Source: Trichomonas vaginalis G3
Taxonomy: Eukaryota > Parabasalia > Trichomonadida > Trichomonadidae
Direction of reading: 5' to 3'
Length of the DNA: 64,000 bases
Assembly (NCBI RefSeq): GCF_026262505.1
Contig: NC_067208.1
Coordinates: 16,687,962-16,751,961 of the forward strand
Shown here: positions 40,740 to 51,067 of the stretch, piece by piece
How the letters are laid out: every line of letters starts with the position of its first letter
Numbering within the stretch: the stretch's first letter is position 1
Position numbers and translations under genes: made by a program
The notes under the pieces: generated by a model
Seen by the model: the letters and a program-made list of their open reading frames with translations, nothing else
What the model was told of the DNA's origin: nothing
The model's database searches: none

Positions 40740-41049
40740 AATGTTTTGATGGGATGAGCCAATGCTCAGTAAGCTCGTAATCATTGAAAAATGACAACAA
40801 TATTTTTGAAAAATATTATTATATAATAAGAATTGAATAAATTTCTCACAAAATTAAATAAAAATTTCCAAAAATAATAGAAAATTTTAAAAATTATTGA
40901 AAAAATAACAAATTTGATAAGAAAATTAAGGATTAGAGAAATTTAAGAAATATAGAAAATGGTTATTTATTATTGTAATTGGAAATTGAGGATATTTGAG
41001 GAGTTTTATAAAGAATGTGATATTTATAATTAAAAGAAATGAAGATATT
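40740..41049. other. A/T-only spacer
   Basis: Almost pure A/T with AAAATT-like words, no ORF and no stable hairpin apart from a weak TGAGC-caat-GCTCA at its start. Confidence 0.5.
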
Positions 41050-41385
41050 CAAGAAAGGAGTTTACAAATGCAGGGTAAAGGAATAATACTCTGCATTTGT
41101 AAACTCCTTTCTTGAATTGAAATTCAATGAATCACATTCAAGTGAAAAAGTGCAAGCTATTCGAGAAAGGAGTTTACAAATGCAGGGTAAAGGAATAATA
41201 CTCTGCATTTGTAAACTCCTTTCTTGAATTGAAATTCAATGAATCACATTCAAGTGAAAAAGTGCAAGCTATTCGAGAAAGGAGTTTACAAATGCAGGGT
41301 AAAGGAATAATACTCTGCATTTGTAAACTCCTTTCTTGAATTGAAATTCAATGAATCACATTCAAGTGAAAAAGTGCGAGTTTTC
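41050..41385. repeat. Three tandem 112-bp units, each with a 24-bp hairpin
   Basis: Hairpins at 41050-41114, 41162-41226 and 41274-41338 each have a 24-bp stem (left arm beginning AAGAAAGGAGTTTACAAATG or its AGAAAGG form) and a 17-base loop, GGTAAAGGAATAATACT. The first is perfect; the other two differ by one G-T pair at the base. The 47-bp spacers (TTGAAATTCAATGAATCACA and on) are identical. The last unit ends in a slightly changed spacer at 41379. Confidence 0.95.
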
Positions 41386-41843
41386 CTAATTTACACATAT
41401 AAATGCAATCAAATAGCAATATTTCACTAAGCACAAATGTAATCTCAATCAAAACACATTATCTTCATAAATGTTAACAAATTTTTCTATTCACACATGT
41501 CTAATCATAAATAATTAAGTCTATTCATCATTTATCGTCTAATCAAATATAATTTACATTCTCATTGATAATTGTTATATAAAAATAACATAGATTATAT
41601 TTCAAATGAGACTCTTAGAGCTTTTCTTATTTTAACATTGTAATAATATAGAATAGCATATAGATATATATGTAATAACGTATATATATGCTTATTTCTC
41701 TCATGTTTCGAAATGCAATGTGATATTGCACTCACTTTTTATAGAAATCCACCATACTCATAGGAATGATGACATATACATTTATCTATCTATCTACGTT
41801 GTAAAAACCTTCATTAGCCCTAAGCTCAAAGTTTTTCTCATTC

Positions 41844-41911
41844 ATTGCTTTAAATTGACCAAAAAATTGAATACTTGCTTTAAATTGACCATTCAATTTA
41901 AAGTTCGTCCC
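41844..41911 (-). repeat. Right 68-bp TIR
   Basis: Inverse of the left end, ending TTCAATTTAAAGTTCGTCCC, followed by the target duplication at 41912-41920. Confidence 0.9.
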
Positions 41912-42133
41912 CAAATTTTTGATTCCGATGGGATTTTATTTAGATACCTCTAGAGATGTGTTAACAAAATATTTAAAATATTCATGCTGCTTTGTTATAT
42001 GTTGCTTTTCTTTCATTTATATCACACAAAATTCCAATAACTCTTCTTGTAATTACGTCAACATTAGCTCCAGCATCATTCAAATTATGATTTTTATGGT
42101 TAATTTTCGGTACTTCACAAATGGCTGGAAAAG

Positions 42134-42186
<53 letters not shown>

Positions 42187-42232
42187 AAGTGGGGCTTCCA
42201 GGCACTTCGTGCCTTCTAGCCCTGAAGATGTT
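42134..42232 (+). repeat. End of Polinton 2 (visible TIR)
   Basis: An A-run of about 50 bases, then GTGGGGCTTCCAGGCACTTC and CTAGCCCT as in copy 1. Similarity to the copy 1 TIR ends there, after roughly 45 bases beyond the A-run. The partner end is outside the window. Confidence 0.8.
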
Positions 42233-42236
42233 TAGT

Positions 42237-43365
42237 ATAAAATGAAAGTCTTTACGAAGAAGAACTTTACAAAACATAGACAAGAAAGTTCATGAGGAAC
42301 TCTCAACAAAGTCTTTACGAAGAAGAACTTTACAAAGTCTTTACGATGAACTCTCAACAAAGTCTTTACAAAGTCTTTACAAAACATAGACAAGAAAGTT
42401 CATGAGAAAGTCTTTACAAAGTCTTTACGAAGAAGTCTTTACAAAACATAGACAAGAAAGTTCTTGACAAAGTCTTTACAAAGTCTTTACGAAGAAGTCT
42501 TTACAAAGTCTTTACGAAGAAGAACTTTACAAAGTCTTTACGATGAACTCTCAACAAAGTCTTTACAAAGTCTTTACAAAACATAGACAAGAAAGTTCAT
42601 GAGAAAGTCTTTACAAAGTCTTTACGAAGAAGTCTTTACAAAACATAGACAAGAAAGTTCTTGACAAAGTCTTTACAAAGTCTTTACAAAACATAGACAA
42701 GAAAGTCTTTACGAAGAAGTCTTTACAAAACATAGACAAGAAAGTTCTTGACAAAGTTCATGAGAAAGTCTTTACGAAGAAGTCTTTACAAAACATAGAC
42801 AAGAAAGTTCTTGACAAAGTCTTTACGATGAAGAACATTACAAAACTTCATCGTCAATGAGTGTAAATCAGGCAAAAATATATTTTAGGGTAGAAGGTTA
42901 GATATAACCTGTTTTCTAACCTCATTTCTACCCTCTTGAATTTTCATGAACTTTCTCAACAAAGTCTTTACGATGAAGAACTTTACAAAACATAGACAAG
43001 AAAGTTCATGAGAAATTAGACGAAGAAGTCTTTACAAAGTCTTTACGATGAAGAACTTTACAAAACATAGACAAGAAAGTTCATGAGAAAGTCTTTACGA
43101 AGAAGTCTTGACAAAACATTTACGAAGAAATTCATGAAAATTCAAGAGGGTAGAAATGAGGTTAGAAAACAGGTTATATCTAACCTTCTACCCTAAAATA
43201 TATTTTTGGGTCATTTACAAAGTCTTTACGATGAAGAACTTTACAAAACATTGACAAGAAATTGACAAGAAAGTTCATGAGAAAGTCTTTACAAAGTCTT
43301 TACGAAGAAGTCTCAACAAAAAATTGACAAGAAAGTTCATGAAAATTCAAGAGGGTAGAAAGTGT
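42237..43365. repeat. 1.1-kb array of AAAGTCTTTACGAAGAAG-type repeats
   Basis: Irregular tandem and nested words: AAAGTCTTTACGAAGAAGTC, TTTACAAAACATAGACAAG and AAAGTTCATGAGAAAG, in varying order. Related units occur singly or in small groups in other spacers of both Polintons (25110-25225, 55850-55925, 56765-56850), so this is a local blow-up of an element-specific spacer repeat. An inverted pair of palindromic modules lies inside it (42868-42955 and 43130-43215). Confidence 0.85.
42868..43215. repeat. Inverted pair of palindromic modules without a gene
   Basis: AAAAATATATTTTAGGGTAG, then GGTTAGATATAACC (42897-42910), TCTAACCTC, TCTACCCTC and CTTGAATTTTCATGA run forward. The same series runs inverted at 43130-43215 with GGTTATATCTAACC. 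The 170 bp between them hold only the array repeats. It has the same architecture as the modules around the ~310-aa gene, but empty. Confidence 0.75.
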
Positions 43366-43408
43366 CATATAAACATCTGTCAAAAGCCGCTTTTTAACTT
43401 CACTTAAA

Positions 43409-46400
43409 ATGCCACGTAAGCTACGTAAGAATATACGTAAGAGGAAGAGAGCATTGAAACATCCAAAGTAAAACTGACACCACAACAACAGTTGCAACAA
43501 CAAATGCTGAATGACCCCACTATGTTGCAACAAATGTCAAGCAATCCTATGCTTTTAAACCGAGTTGTTGGTGCACAGAGTGGAGGTTTAAGAGCGGCAC
43601 TTTTAGCGAAAATGGCAGGCTATGGTGGAGCTGCAGACGGAACAGCCTATAACCCTCAAAGTCAAATGAATTTGAGTTCACTCAAAAATCAAATAACAGA
43701 TGTCAAAAAGTCAAACATAGACATACAGAAAAATAAGTGAAAACGAAAAGAAACTAGAATATGACAGACACACAAAGAAACTCAATGAGTTAAACGTAGA
43801 GAAAAAGAAGAAAGAAGAACAACTGAAAGAACTAAGTACAGAGGAATATGCGAAAAAAGTGTCAGAAAAAGCAACAGAAGTAGCAAAAATGGAACAAGAT
43901 GTCATAAATTTGAAAAACCATACTACTCAATATAAAATACTGAAAGATGAAGAAATAAAACAAAAAGCCCTGAAGACATATATGGATAGCGATGAGTATA
44001 AAAAAGAAGTTGAAGCAACTGTAAAGGCAGAAAAACTTTTACAGTTGCAAAACCAAACCGTACAGTATGAAAACTTAGCACAAGAAAGTAAAAATAACGA
44101 CGCAGCCATGCAAAAGGCAATGAAAAGCTCAGAATATATAAAAGCTAACAATGACTGGTTAGATGCCCAAGCCAACGCTAAAGCAGCCCAGCTTATAGGG
44201 TCAATAAGGACAAAAATACAAGCGGATGAAGACAGTTCAAATGAAGCTTTAACAAATGCTGACTTTAAGAACGCTTTCGAAGCTCTTCATAGTAAGGTGA
44301 AACAAGTGAACGACTTCTCATCTGGAAAGAAACTGAAGTCTGAAGGTTTCGACAAAGAGTTAAAAGAAGTAGCACAAAATATGACGAAAATAACAGATGC
44401 AGCAACGAGACAGGCAGTTCAAAGTGCCTATGACGCCGTTAGAGCAACTGTTGTGAAAAGTCAAGAAAAAGAGTTACAACAGACCAAAACAGACCTAGTA
44501 AATGCTTTCTTAAAAACGAAAAGTCAGGTAGGACATTACGCTGCAGATGGAACATATGTGCCAGCTGGTGGAACTTATATACCACCAAACCCTCCAAGAG
44601 AAGCACCTGCACCAGGACTACCTAGAACATTTACATCGTCACATGGACACAGACACAGGCATGCACAACAACCAGCACAACAACAACAACAACAACAACC
44701 AACACAACAACCAACAGTTCAAAATCCAGCACAACCAACAGTTCAAAACCCTGCACAACAACAACCACAAACAGAGCAAGGACATAAAAGAAGTAGAGAA
44801 CAAGGAAACCAAGAATTCTTAAAAATGCTTAAAGAAGAGTGTGGTTTCCCAGATACTGTTGACTTTAGTGACAGATATAAAGAAGCTATTAGAAAGTTCA
44901 AGGATGGAAATACTGACCCGAACCTATTTAGCTTTATGGCTCAGCACCAAAACGGATATAATCTCAAACCTGGAAAATACAAGCTCGCTAAGGGATATGA
45001 TTTAATAGCATATCATCCAAATGACATGGATGAATTTACTCCGAGATATTTGATGTCAGAGCTAAATGACAATTCAACTTTCGTCATGAAACGCGTAAAA
45101 AATAGAGACGGAACGAAAGAACAAAAGCTTATGAATGCGGATGACGTAGATAGGGAAATTGTTGAAAACGGTCTCGGAATATATGAAATGCCAGCAGATG
45201 AGGTACAAGAAACTCCACAGGAAGAAGTTCAGATACAACCAGACATGGAAGAAATAGTTCAGCAACAACAGCTAGAAGAGCCTGAAGGAAACGAACAAGT
45301 CCCTCCTTTGGAAACTAACTTCACAGAACTAGATGAAGATTTGGAACAGCCGAAAAATCTTGACCCTCAACAAGAGTATGAGGTGAATATGGAATCTTTC
45401 CAAGAGTCTAAGAAAAATTCGGCTGACATGGTAGAAGAATATCGAAAAATGTTTGCCGACATACAAAAGACTCCAACACCAGATGAAAATATTCAGCATA
45501 GAATGGAAGTACTGAAAGAAAATGTACGCAAATACAACAACCCTTTTTACTTACGAGCATTTAACGTTCAATCTTTGGATGAACTCGGTGAAAATAAAAG
45601 GTTAAATTTCAAGAAAACATATAGAAATGAAACATTGTTTAAAGTTCATTCAGAACCTAACCAAGATGGAAACAAACCTACTTTTGTTTCTGCAGACGAT
45701 GGAACTACAATGAGATGGGGTCATAAAGCTAATCCGGATAGGTGGTTCATAAACTTACAACCACAATTCCAAGAAGTTGTAGACGCAATGGAAGTCAATG
45801 GTGAACGAGATATAGCTGGTATTTTCAGCGCGGCTTTAATGCCATTGAAAGATATGAAAGATGCAGATATTTTGGACCAGTATGAAATGAACATGGCTGA
45901 TGGAAATATAACACCTGACGTTCTAGAACATTTATCTCAAAGAACTACACAGAACCATAAAGATGGTATATTTGGTGAAGAGTTTAGAAAGAAAGTTAGG
46001 GATAGAGAAGGAAGAGAACCTATTGTACATGACCTTGCAAACGAAAGTTTACAAAATGTCATAAAAACTTACTTTGCAGACAATGAACCGAGAAGGGATG
46101 AATATTTAAGAAAACTCAAATGGACAGTACCAAATGAAATGTTAGTATTGAAAAACATGTTCCTTGACAAAATAAAACCAACTACAGAAATAAATGACGC
46201 AAGACTGAAACATTGGGTAAAAGCTTTTCCATTCACAAAAGATATAGTTGGTAACATGGAAAGAAAACCAGAATGGCTACAAAAACATATATTTGGAAAC
46301 GAGCTTATTCCATATGGACAAGCTCTGTTTGAAGAGCTTGAACCGGAAACTCAGGAAAGAGTCATGCAAACAATACGCGAAGACTCAAATACAAACTATG

Positions 46401-46609
46401 ACAAACTCTTTCTAGGATATAGGTTACCTGAGATGGGCGACCAGAGCCAAAAGGCAAAAAGGACATGGGAAATTTGCAACATACTAGATGAACATAATGC
46501 AAAGATGCAACAACTTCAAGCAGAGGGCAATGAAGGAAAAAGAAGAGTTAAAAACTCAGTCAGGAAGAAAGTAAAGCTTGGTCCACGTGGGTTCTATTAT
46601 GACATATAA
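43409..46609 (+). pseudogene. Polinton 2: very large structural-type protein, broken
   Basis: Counterpart of 34276-37474. Basic head MPRKLRKNIRKRK, Q/M-rich and coiled-coil parts, the His/Gln hinge (HGHRHRHAQQPAQQQQ), then the C-terminal globular third ending GPRGFYYDI. Most of it is one long open stretch, which shows that the two open frames of copy 1 belong to one gene. Broken, about two breaks near the front. Confidence 0.6.
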
Positions 46610-46641
46610 ATCCAACTATTCTATATTTTTACTCATATGAA

Positions 46642-48248
46642 ATGTACGCCGCTCAGAATATAACGCCAACAGTTTTGGATGCTATGAATGGAAATGTTTC
46701 CGAATGGTATAACGAATGCGACAATGCCATTAGAAGGTCAGAAATAGTTCCTGGAACTTACGAATATACAACTGCTGTTTCTTATGGAAACGTAGGTGAG
46801 TTTGGAGAAGGTTCTTCAACAACAGTAGATATTGCATGCGACAGGTTTCATATAATTTCTATTGACAACTCTTTCTTATACGTGGAACAAGACATTGAAA
46901 TAAAACCTTCTGCCAAGTTGTCTGACAAGAAAGGTTGCAATGGAATTTTCTATGTCGGATACCAATATGCTCCAGAAGTTTTCATGGGATATAAGATATA
47001 TTCTAACTCTGACTTAGTTCAAACAGTAACATGGGCAAACTATGAATGGTTCGCTTTGAGAAACTCAGTACAACCACAAGCTAGAGAACAAACAGACCAG
47101 TATGCCACCATTGAGAAAATAAGAAGACTTGACCCTAACGTTCCAGGAGTTTATGTTAACCTTTCTGGACAAACTGCAGCAGCAGTAACCAAAGTAAAAT
47201 TGAAACTTAGAGTTCCTTTGTCATCTTTCCTCATCTTCAGGTTTTTAAGATACTTGCCAAACTGGGCAGGAAAAATTTCTATCGAACTTACTCCAAGCAA
47301 AAATAACTTAGTCATTGCACCAACACAAGACCCATTCACTCTTACAGACGTAAAGGGAGCAAATCAAACGTCATTCGCCGAATTTTGCAAAGACAAAGTT
47401 GACTTAGACTTTGGTTTCTCAAACCTCAACACTGAAGTAAACTATTATTTCAATGCTGCTGGAGATGCTTGGGACCCAGTTAAGTTCACATGCGAAAAGT
47501 TTGAATGCAAGAGAATAGAAAGCAGACTTGCAGTCTATATGTTGGACCCAGATATTTCAAATGCTTTAGCTGCCAAATATATTGCAGTTCCACTTATGTT
47601 CCCTATACACCAAATATCTGTCAAAGACTTTGCAGGTGAAGTTGGAAACCAAAGTGCTGACCCAGGTGCAAGAACAGATATTGCTTTAACAACTGCAATG
47701 AAACATGCAGATACTATGTTTGTACTGTTCAGACGAACTATAAATGACTATTCTTGCTTCTACAACCCTGGTATTAAATACCATATAAACATAGATGGCA
47801 AATACTATCCAAGAGAAGAATATTCTACAGTTGAGGATATGAGGTCATACAACTTGACATTAGATGCTATGAACTTTAACAACAACTTCACAACAACCAT
47901 TAACCCTGAAATGCAAAGTTCTATTATGCCATATGTGAAAGTATGGACCCATACAGGAGTCAAAAAACTCAATATACAAATGGAGACCGTTCAAACTTTT
48001 GGCTTGGCATTCCATTTGCTGACTCAGAAGACTTTATGGGTGGTATTTCAACTGTTGGTACAGTTCAAATACAATATACTGGTGACAGAGACGGTCCAAA
48101 TGAATTGAAAGCAAAGAAGTTTACAAAACCAATAGCACTTTTCACGGAAGATGCTCTTTTGAAAATTCGTTCGATGAAACCTGCTGGGGCTCCTCAGATT
48201 GGCATAACGACAGCTTCCATCGAGCAGATTTTGGCAGCAGGTCAGTAA
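46642..48248 (+). pseudogene. Polinton 2: probable double-jelly-roll major capsid protein, broken
   Basis: Nearly identical to 32638-34243 in copy 1. One short stretch near residue 235 (TDVKGANQTSFAEF) differs clearly from copy 1 and may be an exposed loop. The start follows TTTTTACTCATATGAA. Broken, about one or two breaks. Confidence 0.65.
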
Positions 48249-48561
48249 GTTGTTCTTGAACTGACTTCTCTCCGTCAAATATTGACAGTACGCCAGTTTT
48301 GACATAAAATTGTAAGATAAACTTTCCTTTAGAAATATCGGTCAGTTTTGTTGTTATATTTTTGTCTGCTTCAAGAACTTTCACCATTTCAGTTATACCA
48401 ACTTTCTTTGCTTTATGAAAATATTTTGGTTCAGCAAAGACTGCTATTCTATAACATTTACCATTGTTTGTATAAAGAACTATTCTGTCAATGAACTTGT
48501 ATTGTTTGTGTGTGTAAACTTTGTTTTGCTTCAATTCGAAGAGATACTCGAATACGTCCAT
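48142..48561 (-). CDS. Polinton 2: 139-aa protein overlapping the capsid gene's end
   Basis: Counterpart of 32325-32744 with few changes (MDVFEYLFELKQNKVYTHKQ). It again ends antisense to the 3' part of the capsid gene. Looks whole. Function unknown. Confidence 0.6.
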   Translation of the reverse strand: MDVFEYLFELKQNKVYTHKQYKFIDRIVLYTNNGKCYRIAVFAEPKYFHKAKKVGITEMVKVLEADKNITTKLTDISKGKFILQFYVKTGVLSIFDGEKSVQEQLTDLLPKSARWKLSLCQSEEPQQVSSNEFSKEHLP

Positions 48562-48579
48562 CTTTTTATTCTAAGTAAA

Positions 48580-49161
48580 ATGTCATTTCCGAAAAATAGA
48601 AGCGTAAGTGTTTCAAAAGGTTTAATGGCGATGGCAGATGTGAAGTTAAATTCACCAACTCAAACAAACAGTCAAAGTGTTGTTGTCAATGTCAAAGAAA
48701 GAGATGTTGAAGTGGGGAAACCATACGAAGACGAAGATGGTATAACAATAGTTCCTGTAAAAGAACAACCAACATACCCTGAAGTTAGCAGAGACTTAAG
48801 TTCTGTTGCAGATATTCGAAATGACTACCAACAACTTAAAGACAAACTTAAAACTCAGGAGAAGATTTGTCAGGCTTTGGGTATAATGTTAAACTTGGTC
48901 GAACACAACCCTGTAAAAGTGAACTCATATGTCATTGCACCTAATGAAGTTTTGAAAGAACTATTGAAACTTTTGACAGAGGCAGACGATATAAACATCA
49001 AAGAAATAGAACCTGACATTGCTTGCTGTGGTGTTTCATATAATGTCATTGACAAGATATACGTTATGAAAGGAGGTGAAACCTTGAACTTAAAATATAG
49101 TTTCCCAGACGTCATAAAAATATTTGACGACCACAACATTTCATTAAAATTTACTTGCTAA
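48580..49161 (+). CDS. Polinton 2: unrecognised 193-aa protein
   Basis: Counterpart of 31728-32306: Ser/Gln/Val-rich front, short coiled coil, C-terminal EVLKELLKLLTEADDINIKE. Divergent from 48142-48561 with an 18-bp gap, and 6 bp upstream of the next gene, so it may be cotranscribed with it. Looks whole. Confidence 0.65.
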   Translation: MSFPKNRSVSVSKGLMAMADVKLNSPTQTNSQSVVVNVKERDVEVGKPYEDEDGITIVPVKEQPTYPEVSRDLSSVADIRNDYQQLKDKLKTQEKICQALGIMLNLVEHNPVKVNSYVIAPNEVLKELLKLLTEADDINIKEIEPDIACCGVSYNVIDKIYVMKGGETLNLKYSFPDVIKIFDDHNISLKFTC

Positions 49162-49167
49162 GTAAAA

Positions 49168-49956
49168 ATGGCAGAAGACATAGTGGTTTATACTATTACG
49201 ACTAAAAACCCTGAGTCATATAATTCTATAACAACAAACTTACAAAGTCCTCAAGGACGATATTGTAAACTGACCTTAAACACGATGACGACTAAAGCCT
49301 GTTTTGCTCTTTTGACACCAGAAGACTTTGTTGTTGTGAATGGTAAAAAATACTTCTTTGAAGATACTTACTCAGATATACCACCAACAGGTTTTGTTGA
49401 CTTATTTAATACTTTAAGGACGGATGTAACATGTGCTGCAACTAGAGCAGGTTTCATTATGTTTGGATGTCCGACTGAGTTTAGTATAAACGATATGAGC
49501 TATAATACAAAACTTATATCTGGTTTTTACTACCAACAGTTTCCTATAACAGGAAAAGGTGTCATACAAGGTTTGTCTATTCCATTGACATTAAGCACAC
49601 CTATTTTATATATTGTTTCAAACTTAGGTTCAAAGTGCTATTCGAATGTCGACAGAAACTACTATGACCAAAAGATACTTATGCGTATAAACAACACTTT
49701 CTCTGCTGGTTTGCCTATTGTTCATTCGAATGCAGAATTTTCAACCTTAGTGAACTCAAACACTTTGGCAAGTATAACGTTGACATTAGTTGACGCAAAC
49801 TTTGTTCCTGTAAAACTTTTATGTCCTATGTATTTGTCAATGACGGCAGAAAGTTTCGAATTGGAAGATGCAACTGGTGAAAGTATTGTACTACAAGAAC
49901 AACTTCAACAACAAATGCAACAAATGGAACAAATGCAACAACAAAGTCAAGAATAA
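49168..49956 (+). CDS. Polinton 2: probable minor capsid (penton-type) protein (262 aa)
   Basis: The frame looks whole. Beta-rich body (GRYCKLTLNTMTTKACFALL, AGFIMFGCPTEF, LVDANFVPVKLLCPMYLSMT) and a tail of Gln/Met repeats (QQQMQQMEQMQQQ). The size of one jelly roll and the position in the capsid block suggest the penton-type protein; no motif proves it. The start follows AAGTAAAA. Confidence 0.5.
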   Translation: MAEDIVVYTITTKNPESYNSITTNLQSPQGRYCKLTLNTMTTKACFALLTPEDFVVVNGKKYFFEDTYSDIPPTGFVDLFNTLRTDVTCAATRAGFIMFGCPTEFSINDMSYNTKLISGFYYQQFPITGKGVIQGLSIPLTLSTPILYIVSNLGSKCYSNVDRNYYDQKILMRINNTFSAGLPIVHSNAEFSTLVNSNTLASITLTLVDANFVPVKLLCPMYLSMTAESFELEDATGESIVLQEQLQQQMQQMEQMQQQSQE

Positions 49957-50003
49957 AAAATAGCTCAAGAATAAAAAAAATATATTTTTTTATTTTATTT
50001 GAA

Positions 50004-50588
50004 ATGTACGCTGAGTTTGTTGGAGAAGACCGTTGGGAAACTTGTTTGTTAGATGAGAAATATGAAATTCACTGTTGTGAGTCATTTGAAGTCAGAAACA
50101 AAAAGACAAAAAGAGTTTTAAGCGAATGGGAGCAAAATAACGGATATGCTAGGATGAAGATGAGTGGAAAAAACTATTTTAAACATATTGTCATTGCAAC
50201 TCATTTTATACCGAATCCTAACAATTTACCTTTTGTAGACCATATAAACCATATAAGAAATGACAATAGACTTGAAAACTTGCGTTGGGTTACTCGTTCT
50301 GAAAACAATAAGAACAAAGGCAAATTTGGAGATATAGTATTCGAATTTGTCGACGAACTAGAAGATGAAGCAATTGAAATTACAGACTATGGTAAGCATA
50401 CGTTTGAGTTTTACTACTATAGCGAAGAACAAGACTCTTTCTACTTTTATACCGGCGTAAACTATAGAAAATTACAAGTATATTTTACTAAGGAAGGCTA
50501 TGCTTATGTAAACGCTAGAGATACAGATGGAAAACGCGTTCAAATACGTCTTAACAAATTCAAGAAGCTATATGGCATACCATTTTAA
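50004..50588 (+). CDS. Polinton 2: HNH endonuclease of homing type (194 aa)
   Basis: The HNH nuclease core is near residues 70-105: HIVIATHFIPNPNNLPFVDH, then INHIRNDNRLENLRWVTRSE with the DHINHxxxDNRxxNLRW signature that binds the metal. The front part (DEKYEIHCCESFEVRNKKTK) fits a NUMOD4-type DNA-binding unit. The C-terminal half is beta-rich and unassigned. Homing endonucleases of this type spread by cutting DNA lacking them. It occupies the place of the SF3 helicase of copy 1. Looks whole. Confidence 0.85.
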   Translation: MYAEFVGEDRWETCLLDEKYEIHCCESFEVRNKKTKRVLSEWEQNNGYARMKMSGKNYFKHIVIATHFIPNPNNLPFVDHINHIRNDNRLENLRWVTRSENNKNKGKFGDIVFEFVDELEDEAIEITDYGKHTFEFYYYSEEQDSFYFYTGVNYRKLQVYFTKEGYAYVNARDTDGKRVQIRLNKFKKLYGIPF

Positions 50589-50631
50589 AACGTTTTTTAT
50601 AAAAAAATATTTTTTTTATCCGATAGAAAAG

Positions 50632-51051
50632 ATGACGAAATATATTTCAGTAAACAAGTACATGACAGAAGTCAAAGATAAGTTAGACCCATTCGCTTAT
50701 TTGAATGTTTACTTCTACCATTTTGAAAAGTCTACATTTGACAAAGTTTGGAACATCGAACCCGTTAAGTTTGCTGTTGTTAGAAAAAGTGGTGCAACTT
50801 TTGAAGACTTATACATTGACGGTATGTTGACAGTCAAAGAAAATTTTGACAGAAGGTTCTCAAACCTTAAAGAAGGCAAAGCATACAAACTTGTTATACC
50901 TTATGAACCAAAGAAAGCAGACGACTATGAATATTATGAGTCTAAGATAGTTGAAGTTCAAGGTAAATTGGGTAAAAAGATTTTAGAGTCTAAGCCAGTG
51001 TTTGCTCCTAAAGAGGAAGAGAACATTGACATTGACCCAGAAATGTTCTAA
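50632..51051 (+). CDS. Polinton 2: unrecognised 139-aa protein
   Basis: Counterpart of 28965-29384, with a diverged middle (VRKSGATFEDLYIDGMLTVK) and an identical acidic tail. Looks whole. A role in binding single-stranded DNA is possible but unproven. Confidence 0.65.
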   Translation: MTKYISVNKYMTEVKDKLDPFAYLNVYFYHFEKSTFDKVWNIEPVKFAVVRKSGATFEDLYIDGMLTVKENFDRRFSNLKEGKAYKLVIPYEPKKADDYEYYESKIVEVQGKLGKKILESKPVFAPKEEENIDIDPEMF

Positions 51052-51067
51052 AAATAAAATTTTATTT

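Larger units (their letters stand above)
39200..41911. mobile_element. Non-autonomous MULE-like transposon packed with hairpins (2,712 bp)
   Basis: It is bounded by 68-bp TIRs (39200-39267 and 41844-41911) that differ at one position, starting GGGACGAACTTTAAATTGAA, and by a 9-bp target duplication, CAAATTTTT. A 9-bp duplication and long TIRs are the marks of Mutator-like elements, which are known in Trichomonas. No transposase or other credible ORF is present. The interior has four zones: hairpin pairs at 39640-39995, a GC-rich alternating hairpin array at 39985-40735, an AT-only spacer, and three 112-bp tandem hairpin units at 41050-41385. The ends are almost perfect, so insertion was recent. 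The cargo is the unusual part. Confidence 0.85.

Noticed and set aside
39797-40800. ORFs of 60-86 aa in the GC-rich hairpin array
   Set aside because: They read hairpin arms in both directions, frames are not kept between the three rounds, and the stem structure explains the sequence better.
41050-41385. CRISPR-like array
   Set aside because: Only three units, the whole 112-bp unit including the spacer is repeated, and the context is eukaryotic; a tandem hairpin repeat fits.
42237-43365. CRISPR-like or coding repeat array
   Set aside because: Unit order and length are irregular, there are no unique spacers and no long ORF.
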